Shown one piece after another: positions 12,266-23,165 of a stretch of 64,000 nt of DNA. The DNA comes from Ipomoea triloba (Eukaryota; Streptophyta; Magnoliopsida; Solanales; Convolvulaceae), in assembly GCF_003576645.1 (NCBI RefSeq), contig NC_044922.1, positions 13,461,622 through 13,525,621 on the forward strand, given 5' to 3'. The notes under the pieces are model-generated. The model did no database searches. It was not told the origin of the DNA and saw only the letters and a program-made list of their open reading frames with translations. Both the position numbers and the translations under genes were made by a program. Numbering within the stretch: position 1 is the stretch's first letter; each line of letters begins with the position of its first letter.

Positions 12266-12608
12266 ATGGATCCAAAGAAGACAAACAAGGAGATGAAGAG
12301 ACGATGCTCAAGGCGCTTGGTGGAGCAGGCCCGACTTGAAAAGTTGAAGAATAGGAAGATTATGCTAGGTGGCCATGAAGTTGGGGATACCCCCGAAGAC
12401 CCTCTGGCAATTCTGTCTGACGGAGATGAGGGGAACATTATTCCCTATGAACCAAAATAGAAAGATCTACTTGCAATTGTTTCTGACGGAGATGAGGGGG
12501 CCATTGTGCCCTATGAACCCAGACAGAAAGATTTAGGTGCCTCTTTAGCTGTGATTCCTTTCGATGATGGAGAGCTCCCTCTAGCATCTGAAGGTCCTAC
12601 TGTAATTT
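12266..12608 (+). pseudogene. Short basic/acidic ORF with internal repeat, interrupted by an LTR
   Basis: The ATG at 12266 (context CCCATGG) begins MDPKKTNKEMKRRCSRR, then an acidic region. A block AILSDGDEGNIIPYEP (before the TAG at 12458-12460) is repeated as AIVSDGDEGAIVPYEP about 20 codons later, so the ORF continues in frame past the stop. It runs into the LTR that starts at 12609. A TTTTTTTAG acceptor-like sequence lies just upstream of the ATG. No family is recognised; it resembles an accessory ORF of a gypsy element. Confidence 0.4.
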
Positions 12609-13506
12609 TGTTGGAATTTTTAGCAAAATGACAATTTTGAGTGACTATTTTGTGGTACAAATGTATGTGGGATCCACTTTCGATTTGGGTCGGGTCAAAA
12701 GTGGGTTTGCACTCTTCGTAGTGAGACGGTGATATTTGATACAATGTACGCTCAAAATTGGTAATAGGTGAATGAGAAATTGATTCTCAAAGTGAACCTA
12801 TTTGTGAGAAGTCGTGAAATGCTAATTATAAATTAATTTATAATTGAGCTTGTTGATTAGTGTGTTATCTAACACTTTAAAGTGCTATTTTAGAGCACTT
12901 AGTGGTGATAATGTACTAATAGGCTAAACGTCCAAATTGGATCATTATTGCGTAATTACATTTAAGTAGAATTAAAGCAATTTTCATGCTCTAATGTTGG
13001 CTGTTACGCCATATGAAGAAAGCAATATGAAAGGTTTCATTTGAAACCAGTGAGAGGTACTTTACCTCTTGCGAGAGGTGCTTTCATGCACCTCTCGTGG
13101 GGTGCAATTTGGTATCGTTTGTTGCTTTCCGATCGGTTTTTTTTTATGTTATGGACTTCTTGGTCACTCAAGTGTTTGAACCAGGTTGTATACAATTGGT
13201 GCGAATTAGTTGTGTATTATTTCGTGACCTATGATATTACGATAGTTTCAAACATTATTATTGAATATTAAATTGAATTAATGTTGGAATAATGAGGCCA
13301 TTATGAAGCTACTAATTCCAATTCTCCTATATAAAGACTTGGATGTGGCAGATTCATTTGTTATGTTGTTCGTGAGTTTTGAACCTTCAAAACCTTTTTC
13401 CTTTTCTTTCCTCTCTACTCTCAAAAATCATAAAGCATTGGTTTAACAAAAGTAAGGCAAGTGAATTAAACTCAATCGAAAACAAAGCGGATGGAATTAC
13501 GATAGT
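12609..13506 (+). repeat. LTR (TGTTGGA type), truncated; homologue of 63283-64000
   Basis: Starts TGTTGGAATTTTTAG. The first 220 bases align with 63283-63480 (GTACGCTCAAAA/GTACGCTAAAAA, GAGACG, TGATTCTCAAA), and a later block with GTGACC(T/G)...GATATTA and GTTTCAA also matches the window end, so the two are diverged copies of one LTR. Both have inverted GCACCTC(T/A)CG...GAGAGGTGC motifs in the middle. A TATA box (CTATATAAAG) lies at 13327-13336. The far end is blurred by a tandem duplication. Confidence 0.6.
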
Positions 13507-13792
13507 TTCGTGACCTATGATATTACGATAGTTTCAAACATTATTATTGAATATTAAATTGAATTAATGTTGGAATAATGAGGCCATTATGAAGCTACTA
13601 ATTCCAATTCTCCTATATAAAGACTTGGATGTGGCAGATTCATTTGTTATGTTGTTCGTGAGTTTTGAACCTTCAAAACCTTTTTCCTTTTCTTTCCTCT
13701 CTACTCTCAAAAATCATAAAGCATTGGTTTAACAAAAGTAAGGTGAGTGAATTAAACTCAATCGAAAACAAAGCGGATGGAATTAGGACTTG
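13221..13792 (+). repeat. 286-bp tandem duplication containing the LTR TATA box
   Basis: Two adjacent copies, 13221-13506 and 13507-13792, are almost identical; the clear difference is AAGGCAAG versus AAGGTGAG. Each contains CTATATAAAG (about 13327 and 13613) and the following leader. The high identity shows the duplication is recent compared with the surrounding decay. Confidence 0.9.
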
Positions 13793-14899
13793 TCGGATCT
13801 TGCACTCTCGGGCTACGGTAGGGATTGGAAATACCATTTGGCCTAGCTAAATAGACTAAAAGCACTATACCGAGTGGCGTCACACTCGATCTCCCAATCC
13901 TCATTCAGTTGGAGATTTTCATCGAACACTTGGTCCACGAATCCCCTTTGGACCTTATCCTTCCGGATAAAGGGCGGGAGATGTGAGCATCGAGCTCTCA
14001 CACACTTGCGATATCTCGCCAAGTGTGTGATCTTAGATTCTTGGAGAGATCGGGGCCCTCGATTCCACAAGATCAACTAAAACTACACCCACAGCATAGG
14101 TAAATCAATTCCCAATTCAACAATCTCAATTCATGAGTGCAAAATCCTTAATCCTAATCCAATGCTAAGGACTAGCCACTAACAAGCATGATCATCAACA
14201 TCATCAATTCAAGTTTCAATCCAAAAGTAAGATTGTAAAGCAAGAAGGCAATTTGATAAAATTCCAATTGCAATTCAAAGAAAGGAAATGAGTTCACCAA
14301 ATAGAAATTGAAAGGATTACAAGAAAATTAAGAAAGTTTTTTACCAAATTGAATGATGCAATTCACAATCCAACCTTTGATCTTCTTCCCAACCTTGATT
14401 TATCCACTTCCTCTCTCTAGATTTTTAACCCTAGCTCTCTAATCTAAGAAATGAAAGTGTAAAAACTGAATTGAACTCTCCCCCAAGCTAAAAATGCCCC
14501 TCTTTAAATACTTCCCGCGCTAGGCATAAGTTGCTCGTCCACGCCATGTCCATGCGTGGACGCTTGGCATGGAGTGTTACTGGAAAGGTTCCACACCAAC
14601 TCCACGCGTGGGGCTCGCGTGGACAGGGTATTTCCCTCTCCTTTTTGATCCTTTGCTTGCTCGGTTGGTTTCGAGTGTGCCACGATCAGTTCTTCTTCCC
14701 GTTGATTGTATGCATCGTCTCCCGATCTCTTCATGACCCCGAACCTAGTAAATTACTTCAAGGACATTCTAAAAGTAGCAATCTTGCAGTTGTTAGCACA
14801 TCAAAGCATAAACACCACATATCGGTTCACTCAAAGGCATTTAATTGATGTCAACAACCCTTAATTGACCCAAAACGTATGTACTTTTGGCACCTATCA
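13793..14899 (-). repeat. Gypsy-type LTR (LTR-C), U3-R part
   Basis: The plus-strand right end CACCTATCA at 14891-14899 reads TGATAGGTG on the minus strand, a normal LTR start. Inside are ACGCGT palindromes, a TTCCCGCGC motif (14512-14520) and a TATA box (TATTTAAA, 14503-14510, minus), the order seen in the LTRs at 25-33 kb and 50 kb. The other end is cut by the tandem LTR duplication at about 13793. No primer site or polypurine tract adjoins it, so it is a truncated or solo LTR. Confidence 0.5.
14503..14625 (-). promoter_or_regulatory. Palindromic promoter module of LTR-C
   Basis: On the minus strand: CCACGCGTGG (14602-14611), an inverted pair GTCCACGC/GCGTGGAC (14537-14561), GCGCGGGAA (E2F-like, 14512-14520) and TATTTAAAG. 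Promoter function is inferred from position and from the shared layout with other LTRs here. Confidence 0.45.
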
Positions 14900-15260
14900 T
14901 AAAGCCTTCGGATAACCGTTTTTGTTCAGCATAGAAAACCCTTCGCATTCGCCCTCACTAGAAAGATTGGGGAAAATAAAAAATCTTATGGAGCTGGTGA
15001 GTTTTTCGGTGAAGATGACTAGTCACTACGATGGAGATCGTTTGGTTGCTGCGAGGGAAATGCCACCGCCAAATTGCGAGAACCGATCACCGAGGCGAAG
15101 TAACCGATCTGATCACCGGACTGTGAAGTCTGATCGCCTACCCCCATCAGCCGAATACCAAATATTGCGTTTGCGAAAACCGATCGCCAACGGCCGTTGT
15201 GGGAAGAAATACGAAGAAGGCCGGGGGGAAAACGCAGACTCTAGATACAAAGAAGAAGAC
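14900..15260. other. Spacer, nothing recognised
   Basis: Moderately GC-rich with several GATC/CGATC motifs (for example ACCGATC, CTGATC, 15080-15185), possibly a decayed LTR or gene fragment; not assignable. Confidence 0.3.
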
Positions 15261-15425
15261 TAAAGACCTTGTGGTCAAGCGGCATAGCTGTGGCCCTCCC
15301 AAGTGAGAGGTCACAGGTTCGATCCCCAGTGGGGGTGTTGGCCCTTTGTGCATCAGTAGGCTGAGAAAAGTATGTATGAACAGATACTACATTGTAACAG
15401 AGTAAATAGTAGTCATTCTTTAAAG
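15261..15425 (+). repeat. tRNA-derived SINE, copy 1
   Basis: Contains an A-box-like stretch (TGGTCAAGCGGCATAGC) and a B box (GGTTCGATCCC) spaced as in a tRNA, followed by a tRNA-unrelated body (GTATGTATGAACAGATACTAC) and an end with GTAACAGAGTAAATAGTAG. The same family recurs at 59135-59260 and, deleted, at 54996-55067. Confidence 0.8.
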
Positions 15426-15443
15426 CAATGCATGTAATGACCG

Positions 15444-15615
15444 AGAGATTGATTCCTTTAGCTCATAGCAATCCCCGAAGAAATGCAAAAAAAAGAAAAG
15501 AAGAACAAGTTACTATTCACCGGAGAAGTAGGAGATTGATTCCTTTAGCTCATAGCAATCCCCGAAGAAATGCAAAAAAGAAAAGAAGAACAAGTTACTA
15601 TTCACTAGAGAAGTA
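15444..15615. repeat. About 86-bp tandem duplication
   Basis: Two copies of a unit beginning GAGATTGATTCCTTTAGC and ending GAAGTAG lie side by side (about 15444-15530 and 15531-15615), differing in A-tract length and one or two bases. Just after it (15630-15690) is a fragment shared with 59480-59545 and 62828-62905 (GTGTTGTAA...CCGGTGAAC), probably part of an LTR. Confidence 0.85.
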
Positions 15616-15746
15616 GTGAGTGTGCTGATAATGTGTTGTAAAAACTTAGTTGTGCCCATTGGCCAGTTAGCTCCTAACCGGTGAACCGCAATAGTAGAGA
15701 GTGTATTCATTATTCATTTCAACCTCCAAACCAATGCATGTCAATA

Positions 15747-15747
<1 letters not shown>

Positions 15748-15781
<34 letters not shown>
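15748..15781. repeat. (TA)n microsatellite
   Basis: Pure TA dinucleotide run. Confidence 0.95.
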
Positions 15782-15895
15782 CAAGTAACCACAATTGAAT
15801 TAAAGGATTGAAATTATGTATGCATTTGAACTTTACCTCTATTTGCAGCAATGTGTTTCCTCTTGCAGCATCATATTGCAACCAAGCTTCTTTGT

Positions 15896-16290
15896 TCATT
15901 GTAGCATCCTCCCTTCCCTGTCCAAATTATTTATAGAATTCACCCTGACATTTTCACAAATAGTTTGCATGTATGAAGTTTTAATGCTAGATTCTGAGTT
16001 CACACACTCATTCACTATTTCATCAGAACTAGAAGAGGAAGGCTTATTACTAGCTATTATATCCGCAAATGAGACCCCCCCCCCTCCCCCTTCTTCAGTT
16101 GTGACATAGCTCTTGCTTCTCCCTTAATTGCAGCCTTAGAGAGTTTATGTAAATATTCATTCAGTTGTGACATAGCTCTTGCTTCTCCCTTAATTGCAGC
16201 CTTAGAGAGTTTATGTAAATATTCATTCAGTTGTGACATAGCTCTTGCTTCTCCCTTAATTGCAGCCTTAGAGAGTTTATGTAAATATTC
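15896..16290 (-). pseudogene. Unknown coding fragment with a 22-codon triplicated repeat
   Basis: On the minus strand three copies of a 66-bp unit (22 codons, starting MSQLNEYLHK) are followed by a lysine/glycine stretch. A G/C mononucleotide tract (about 16075-16084) shifts the frame; in the next frame the sequence stays open for about 60 codons (SFADIIASNKPSSSSSDE...) to a TGA at 15896-15898. The composition looks coding. A TAG lies a few codons upstream of the first repeat, so this is a truncated or internal exon. The family is not recognised. Confidence 0.4.
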
Positions 16291-16291
16291 A
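16094..16291. repeat. 66-bp tandem repeat, three copies
   Basis: Units start at about 16094, 16160 and 16226 (TTCAGTTGTGACATAGC) and are essentially identical. The length is a multiple of three, keeping the minus-strand frame. Confidence 0.95.
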
Positions 16292-16299
16292 TGTAAATA

Positions 16300-17618
16300 C
16301 TAATTTTGAGTTTTAAATCCATCTCCAATTAATTAATATTGTTAGTCTTGTAAATTGTAAAAGTCATTTACAGTTTTAAACATGTGGTTTACGAAAATTG
16401 CAATGCAAACTTTATTTTTTGCAGCAAATTTGAACACAACTAAAGTATCCATGCTTGATAATCTCGTTCAAAGCAACAATTTAATGTCCTATAAATCTAT
16501 CAAAACTATGTAGTTTTTATTGCACGGGAAATTTTTTTTTTATTTACCAAAAGTTGTTGCTATATTATAGTTATAGATAGTTATAAATGTGTATCTTTGG
16601 ATGATTTAGAGGCTAATGATGAGATCTTCCTGGCTTTGTCTCTTAGTTTTTTTATCTGCAACTTTCCTTTGAATTATCATATATGAGATAGCAGGCATTC
16701 CTATTACAATAATGTTCAAATTTATGTGATTAATCACATGAACAAAAGTATAATTTTAATTTTTTTAATGCGATAGGTACATCATATTCTATTTAACACG
16801 ATTTAAGTTTTATGTTTCATCGACTAGGCAACTCATTTTCTCTCAACCAACTTAATGCAATGGATATATCATTCAAGTACTAGGTGATTTTGAATTGAGT
16901 GGAGATATTTGAATTGGGCTATGGTACTTGATTTGGACTACTCTGATTAGACACGCATCACCTATGTAGCACGAAACTCTCAAGGGTGAACATTTTTATA
17001 TTAACATTTTATTCTAAAAAGTTTACTAATTAAAACTCCATAAAATATTTCAAATTTGTTTTCTAACTAATAAACAAAAGAATACAATTTTTAAGAAATA
17101 ATAAGCTAGTAAACAATTAATATTTATGCATATTTAAATAAAAATATTTACAAATGCACACTTATATGTTTTTGTATTTGCACGTTTCCTTGGTATTTTA
17201 TATTTTTGTTTCTCTATATATTCTGTTTCCATGCTACTTAATCTAAAAATATTATAAAAGTCAATCCAAGTTAATATCCTTGAATTGTATTTGCATGTGT
17301 TTATGTGTTTCTGAAGTTGTAAATTGTGTTACAAATAGTTTACCTATCAAATTTTATTGAACAAAATTGACCTTATAGTATTAAAGTTTTGTTAGTTAGT
17401 GTATATTAAATAATAAATAATTATATTTAATCATTTACCATATTCATCAAATAAAAACATAACCTTCCCATCATAAATGAAAATATTACAATAATTATTA
17501 ATTATACTGATATTATTACCTAAATTACCAACTACATTTTTTAATGTAATATAATCTTTATTTTTCAATAAATTTATATGCTATTTTAAAAAAAAAAATA
17601 TTGTAATATAGCTCGGTG
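16300..17618. other. AT-rich intergenic, nothing recognised
   Basis: No ORF or RNA gene supported. Confidence 0.5.
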
Positions 17619-17883
17619 ATAGGCAAATTATTGTGTGGACCATGGTCCACACATCTATGTGGACCATAATCAAATGTACATTTTTAATGTACTAAATGTA
17701 CATTATTTTTGTACTGAATGTACATTATTTTTATACTATAAAAATAATGTACATTCAGTACACAAATAATGTACATCCCCCGAATATAATGTACATTATT
17801 TCTATACTGAATGTACATTATTTTTATATTGAATGTGCATTATTTAATAGTATGGTCCACACATCTGTATAATGATTGTCTAT
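17619..17883. mobile_element. Palindromic MITE with AATGTACATT repeats
   Basis: The outer sequences ATAGGCAA...GTGTGGACCAT and its inverted partner ATGGTCCACAC...TTGTCTAT form terminal inverted repeats. The interior is built from about eight copies of AATGTACATTATTTT in both orientations. No coding capacity. The superfamily is uncertain. Confidence 0.65.
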
Positions 17884-17984
17884 GATATTGATGGGCCCAG
17901 AGATATGGCCTAAAGAACAATTAAATTAAGAAGTGGGCTTGGCAAGGCGATCTAATTAGGAAAGAAGGGCTGGGCCTTTTTTTA

Positions 17985-18048
17985 TATTAAAAAAAATAAA
18001 AAAAAATAAAAAAAATAAAAAAAGAAGGGCTGAGGGTGCGTTTGGCAC

Positions 18049-18085
<37 letters not shown>
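17985..18085. repeat. A-rich, (TA)n and (CA)n simple repeats
   Basis: An A(4-9)T-type tract is followed by a TA run (about 18050-18070) that turns directly into a CA run. Confidence 0.9.
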
Positions 18086-18086
<1 letters not shown>

Positions 18087-18502
18087 TTTCAAAAAGGGTA
18101 GCGAAAAGTCACATTGATACGCTCATTTTCTTACTAGTGTGTTATATTGGGAAATTGAAAGTGAAAATGAACTATAAAATCATTTTAGATTTTTTTAGAA
18201 TACTTTTAAAAATTTCACATTTTTAGAATTCAAGAATGTACAATAATTTTTTTTTTTTAGGTAATGTATGATTGCATGCTGGGCATATAATAACTTCAAT
18301 TTCATTGTTGCCATTGCATTCAAACTTCCATTTCAAGGAAGATCAGTTCAATCCAATTGCAAATGTTCGAACCTATTAGATTTAAAGCGACTAGATTGTA
18401 CACATGAGGTGAGTGTTAGGAATATATATCACACATTCAGAAATAGAGAGTAAGGAATGTGTCATAGTGTCTTGAGTTTGACTAGTTAATCAATTAGATT
18501 TT

Positions 18503-18828
18503 GACCTTGTTTGGTAAATGGTTGTTAGCTAATAGCTGCTAGCTAATTCGATTAGAGGGTATGATTAGTTGATAATATTAGTTTATTATAGAAAAATGTT
18601 TGATAAATTAGTTGTTAGCTGATAGCTGTTTGAATTGGTATAATTTCTTTTTTCTCAAAATCTAATTGAAAAAGTTATTTTGAGCAACTTTTTGAATTTT
18701 AGCATTTTGGAGTTTTAAAAAGATGATTAACTAAACACTTATATTGATTTTTAACAAAGTCAAACAGTTAATAGTGATCAAATAAGTCAAAATTAGTGGA
18801 TAGGCTAATTATTTTACCAAACAAGGCC
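18503..18828. mobile_element. Non-autonomous DNA transposon (TIR GRCCTTGTTTGGTAAA)
   Basis: Left end GACCTTGTTTGGTAAA and right end TTTACCAAACAAGGCC are inverted repeats, and GTTAGCTAATAGCTG-type motifs lie just inside. At 326 bp with no ORF it is a MITE, of hAT or Harbinger style. A clear target-site duplication was not found. Confidence 0.7.
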
Positions 18829-20049
18829 TTAATCTTTTAATATGATTATATTTGACTCATATGCATTATGCTACAATTAAGTAATTTTAACCCCATTCAT
18901 CATTGATTTATTTTTTCCAGTTAAATCTCATACTTAATTAAAATCTCTAAATTGTGTAAAATATCAAATAGCAATACAAAATTGTAACCATATGCTTTAC
19001 ATGGATGGTGTTGGCTTTGATTATTAAAGTATTAGAATGATGCTATGTTTTCTTGTAAAATATTATTCTTAATCCTCTTTTATTTACCAAATGACAATAA
19101 GCAAGTCAAAGTTGATATTATGGATATGATGCAGTTAGTTTAATATTATAGTTCAGACATTAATTACATAAGCAAGTCAAATTTGATTTTAATTTAGATT
19201 ATATTATTAACATTAATGTACATGGCCTTTTATGATTCATTGTTTAGAACTATATGTGCATAGCTCATGATCGACCATATATTAAGTTATTAATATTACT
19301 TACTTTGCCGGTTTATATTTTGATAAAAAAAAAAAAAAGTTATGATTAATTTGTATTTATATAAATTGATAAAAAACATTGTTGAGATATATTATTATTA
19401 TCAACTTACTCACCTAGTCCAAAGAATACGTTTGCCAAGAATAATGAAAGGACAATAAATAACTTTGATTGTCTAAACTGTGTCAAATCAGGGACTCAAC
19501 CTTGATTCAGTGTAACTCAGATTTTGCAACCTCACCGATTGACCTTTAAGCCACCTTTGAGATATAAAACGTTTGTAACAACTTTTGTTAATAATAGGCA
19601 TCTTTAATAATGCAAATCAGACCACCCTCATATATACACATGTTAGTAAGCTATTATATCTATAGTAGCATCTAGAATCCATATTTGTTTATAAAAACAC
19701 CATCTATTCACTAAAAAATGGGTCAATACTCTGTTATTACAATAATATTCAACTCTTGATCAGTCCACCCTGAGAAATTAAAAGTTTATTTATTCTTATC
19801 TTATCATTTTGCGTATATGTCTTTTAATTTACAGTAGTTTTTAGCTAAGGATTAGTAATCAATGTTGGGATGGTTGGATTAATTAAAACCAATACAAGTA
19901 TAAAAAAAAAAAAGAGTAAAATATTAATGGAAAAAAAAAAAACAAACTAGAAAAAGGGATTATCTATTATGATGAGAAAAGATATTGACAGTAAACCATC
20001 TAATTATATCTTAGAATGAGTTTGTCGGACATGGTCAAGAAAAATGGCT
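18829..20049. other. AT-rich intergenic, nothing recognised
   Basis: Short A tracts only; no supported gene. Confidence 0.5.
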
Positions 20050-20280
20050 CACTAGTACAAAAATACACATCCACTACACTTATAAAAGTCTTTGTGCTAC
20101 ACCTGTAGAGGTGTAGCGGATAGAAGTGACTATTAAAGTGCTTGGCTTTCCGCTACACTTGTAAAGGTGTAGCGAAAAACTTACGAATTTTTTATTTTTA
20201 TTTTTTATTTTTGATAAACACTTTCCGTTACACCCACTGGAGCGGGTGTAGTAGAAAGTCATATTTTAGGAGACCTAGTG
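20050..20280. mobile_element. CACTA-type MITE
   Basis: Begins CACTAGTACAAAAATAC and ends ACCTAGTG, giving the CACTAG/CTAGTG termini of CACTA elements. Subterminal copies of GGTGTAGCG and its complement CGCTACAC-like motifs occur through the 231-bp element. The expected 3-bp target duplication is not evident. Confidence 0.65.
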
Positions 20281-20929
20281 ACAAACAACTATCATATTGA
20301 TGGCATGCATGTGCTTATTTAAGGTCCACAATCCCTCACAACAAACCTTCATTCCTCATACACCATTTAGAAAGAGTGGAGTAGAAGTGAGAGACAAAAA
20401 GCGAGAGATACTTGCGTAAACTCTACAAACAGTAAGACTACTCAATGGTTGGTGGTTAGTATTTATGTTGTGATCCTGATTGTTACGTATGTATGTTTTT
20501 ACGTGAAATAATTTATCTTACAATTCAAACAAAATGCATCCAAATTTCATTTTAAAAATAACGTTCGTGATGAACCGATAGATGTAAAATTATCCACCAA
20601 ACTTTTAATTAATTAATATCAACTTCTTTCAAAATTTAGTTTTCAAATACAATTTAAGCCAATACTTTGAGTCTATCTTACACATTTGACCATAAAAATT
20701 TAATTTTGAAAAAAGTTGGGAGACCTTTTTGCAATGGCCTTAGTGCACATGTCTAGTGCCCGGCGTGGACGAGTCTCATCTCACAATTCCAGCCACTCTA
20801 TAAAAGATTATATATAAATTAAAGCTTATCTTCTAATTCAAATTACGAGGCTTATATATAGGCTAGCTTGCTTATGAAAAAAACATTAAATGATCAATTG
20901 ACAACACACAAACACAGAGAATACATAAC

Positions 20930-21331
20930 ATGAGTTATGCATATTCATTTGATGCAGATGCAGATGCAAGTGATGTCCAACAAATTGAGGACGTTAAGGA
21001 ATTCATGAGAGAATTCTATTCCGAATCGAAGAAGCTAAGGTATCTCGGCCATATGCACTCTTGTTTTCCAATACTCCATAAATCAGGTGTTTGCCGGCCA
21101 TGTTGGAGACATTCAACTTGCAGCCGTGGCTGTCGAGAACAATCTTATTGCTGGCTTTGCTTTTGGGATCTTGGTATGTATGTATCCTTTATTCTCCAAA
21201 TTACTAACATTTCGGCTGCTAGTTATTTGTATATTTAAATTCATGTCATTTTAACTAATGTACTAACAAATTCGGTTCATATTAACAATGCATTTTAAAT
21301 TTTTAAATTATTGAATTGAAGTACGTCTTAA

Positions 21332-21374
<43 letters not shown>

Positions 21375-21459
21375 ATTTTAATTGTTTTTCGATTATCAAA
21401 TTAAACTTAGGTTGCAGTATGGAATGGGAAGTGCACTAGAAACACTTTGTGGACAAGCA
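20930..21459 (+). pseudogene. MATE/DETOXIFICATION transporter, 5' exon fragments
   Basis: An ATG at 20930 opens MSYAYSFDADADAS and continues VKEFMREFYSESKKLRYLG, the N-terminus and start of helix 1 of a plant MATE efflux transporter. After a small frameshift the next frame reads VFAGHVGDIQLAAVAVEN and GFAFGIL, conserved in the DTX family. The exon ends at 21173 (TTG|GTATGT). After an intron holding a (TA)n run (about 21333-21371), an acceptor at 21417 resumes with GMGSALETLCGQA, the hallmark MATE motif, and similarity stops at 21459. About 80 of the usual 480-500 residues remain, so this is a truncated pseudogene. Confidence 0.75.
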
Positions 21460-21782
21460 GTTATAAGTATTGTAGTCTTGATTTGAGTAGATTAGTTATA
21501 AGTAAGCTAAGCTAGTTTAGCTTTTTGTAATCTTTTGATGATTAGGATCACAGCGAACTTCACCATTAAATAAAAATAAAAACAAGAAAAAATATTGTAG
21601 TCTCAATTAATTAATTAATTATGAATTTAATTTTAAAAATAAATTAAAACCTAGACATTAAGAATGGACGTCATGAGAAAACCTAGACATTTATACCAAA
21701 TGAATGTTTGTATTCTCTAATAAAAATAATACACAGCACAATACGCGATGATATGCAGTACATTGTTTATGATTATGAAACT

Positions 21783-22372
21783 AAATAGAACTAGGACTGT
21801 AAAGTCCTAACAAGAATAAAGGCTTTAAAGAGTTGAAGTTAGAAAATGATTTCATGTATCTATATGGAAAGGGCGGCACTACCTTATTTTTCATAGCAAT
21901 AATGATGAGATGGTTGCTACGCTGTACTAATTTGGTTGTTTATATTGAACATCAAAATATGTCAGCAACTACTAGTAAACTTTATGCGTCGTTGTTGATC
22001 GGTGGCCTTCATACTAATGAATGATGAAAAGATAAATCATGTGCCCTCCATACCAATGAATCACAACAACAACAACAACAACAACAAAAGATTTCCGACC
22101 ACCTTTACTTGGTGGTCAGAATTTTCCAACCACTTTCAAGAGTCGTCGGAAAAAATCATTTTCAAAAATTTAAACTGCCAAAAAAATTTCCGACCACTAT
22201 GTAAATAGTGCTCGGAAATGCCGACCACTTAGTAAAAGTGGTTAAAAATTCCGACCACTTTTTGACCATAGCAGCCCTCCATCAAAAAAATGAAAAAATA
22301 ATCATTTTTGCGACCAATTTTTTGAATGGACGAAAATGAGGTCGGAAAAACAATGATTTCCCGTAGTAGAAA
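21783..22372 (+). repeat. CACTA-like repeat, copy 1 (uninterrupted)
   Basis: Matches 35540-36660 in inverted orientation. Shared parts include AGAACTAGGACTGTA/AGAACTAAGAATGTA, TTGAAGTTAGAAAATGATT, ATGTATCTATATGGAAAG, many CCGACCAC motifs, and the right end TTTCCCGTAGTA, which resembles a CACTA terminus read backwards. Short open frames here are not conserved domains. This copy lacks the MITE found in copy 2 and so shows the empty site (about 21850-21856). Confidence 0.7.
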
Positions 22373-22490
22373 TTGGTACAAAACTCAATCAATTAATTAA
22401 TTATGAATTTAATTGTGCCATTCAAACGCCATTAAAATTCAAATTTAAGTGTTTAATTTATTTTTACTCAAATTAATTTAGATCACGTTA

Positions 22491-22660
22491 ATAAATTCCA
22501 ACTACTAGAAAAATTAAATATAAGGCAAAACGTTCAAATTAGCAATAATTAAACTACAATCTAAAGTGTAATTGAAATAAATTCCAACTACTAGAAAAAT
22601 TACATATAAGGAAAAACGTTGAAATTAGTAACTAAATTACAATCAAAAATGAAAAGAAAA
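22491..22660. repeat. About 86-bp diverged tandem duplication
   Basis: ATAAATTCCAACTACTAG followed by ATATAAGG-AAAACGTT occurs at 22491 and 22577 with several substitutions. Confidence 0.8.
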
Positions 22661-22807
22661 ATAGCAATTACATCTCAGAACTGTCCAAAATTATGCAATT
22701 CGCTTAAATTTGACATGTTCGTCATGTCAAAGCTGATGTGGCAGTCATCATATTAAAAAATTTATTTATTTTTATTTATTTTAATAATTTTTAAAAAATA
22801 AAATTTA

Positions 22808-22808
<1 letters not shown>

Positions 22809-22845
<37 letters not shown>

Positions 22846-22915
22846 NNNNNNNNNNNNNNNNNNNNNNNNNNNAAAAAAAAAAATTAAAAAAAAAAAAAAA
22901 AAAAAAAAAAGAAAA
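22809..22915. repeat. Poly(A) tracts around an assembly gap (N 22846-22872)
   Basis: Long A runs flank 27 N. Gap length and tract lengths are unreliable. Confidence 0.95.
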
Positions 22916-22929
22916 AGAAAAAACCCACC

Positions 22930-23165
22930 CTGCCCCGTCTTAGGTCGAGTCATCGTCTCCCACCTAGAGACGAAAAGTTTTTCTTCGTCTTCAGCATGAA
23001 GACAAAAAAGCTCTTTATCTCCGAGTTGAAGACAAAGAAGTTACTTCATCTCCCGCTCGAAGACGAATAAATTACTTCGTCCCCCGCCCGAAGATGAAGA
23101 AGTTACTTCGCATCCAGGCCGAAGACAAAGAAGTTTCTTTGTCTCTGGTCGGAGACAAAAAGGGA
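22930..23165. repeat. Degenerate minisatellite, about 39-42-bp unit
   Basis: Five or six units of the form GAAGACGAAGAAGTTACTTC followed by a GTCTCC-GCC-type stretch. Each unit is itself partly palindromic (GAAGTTACTTC), so both strands look alike. Confidence 0.75.

Noticed and set aside
22762..22953. Phe/Lys-rich open frame
   Set aside because: Produced by A tracts and translated N bases.
22930..23165. CRISPR-like array
   Set aside because: Units are contiguous and degenerate with no unique spacers; eukaryotic minisatellite.
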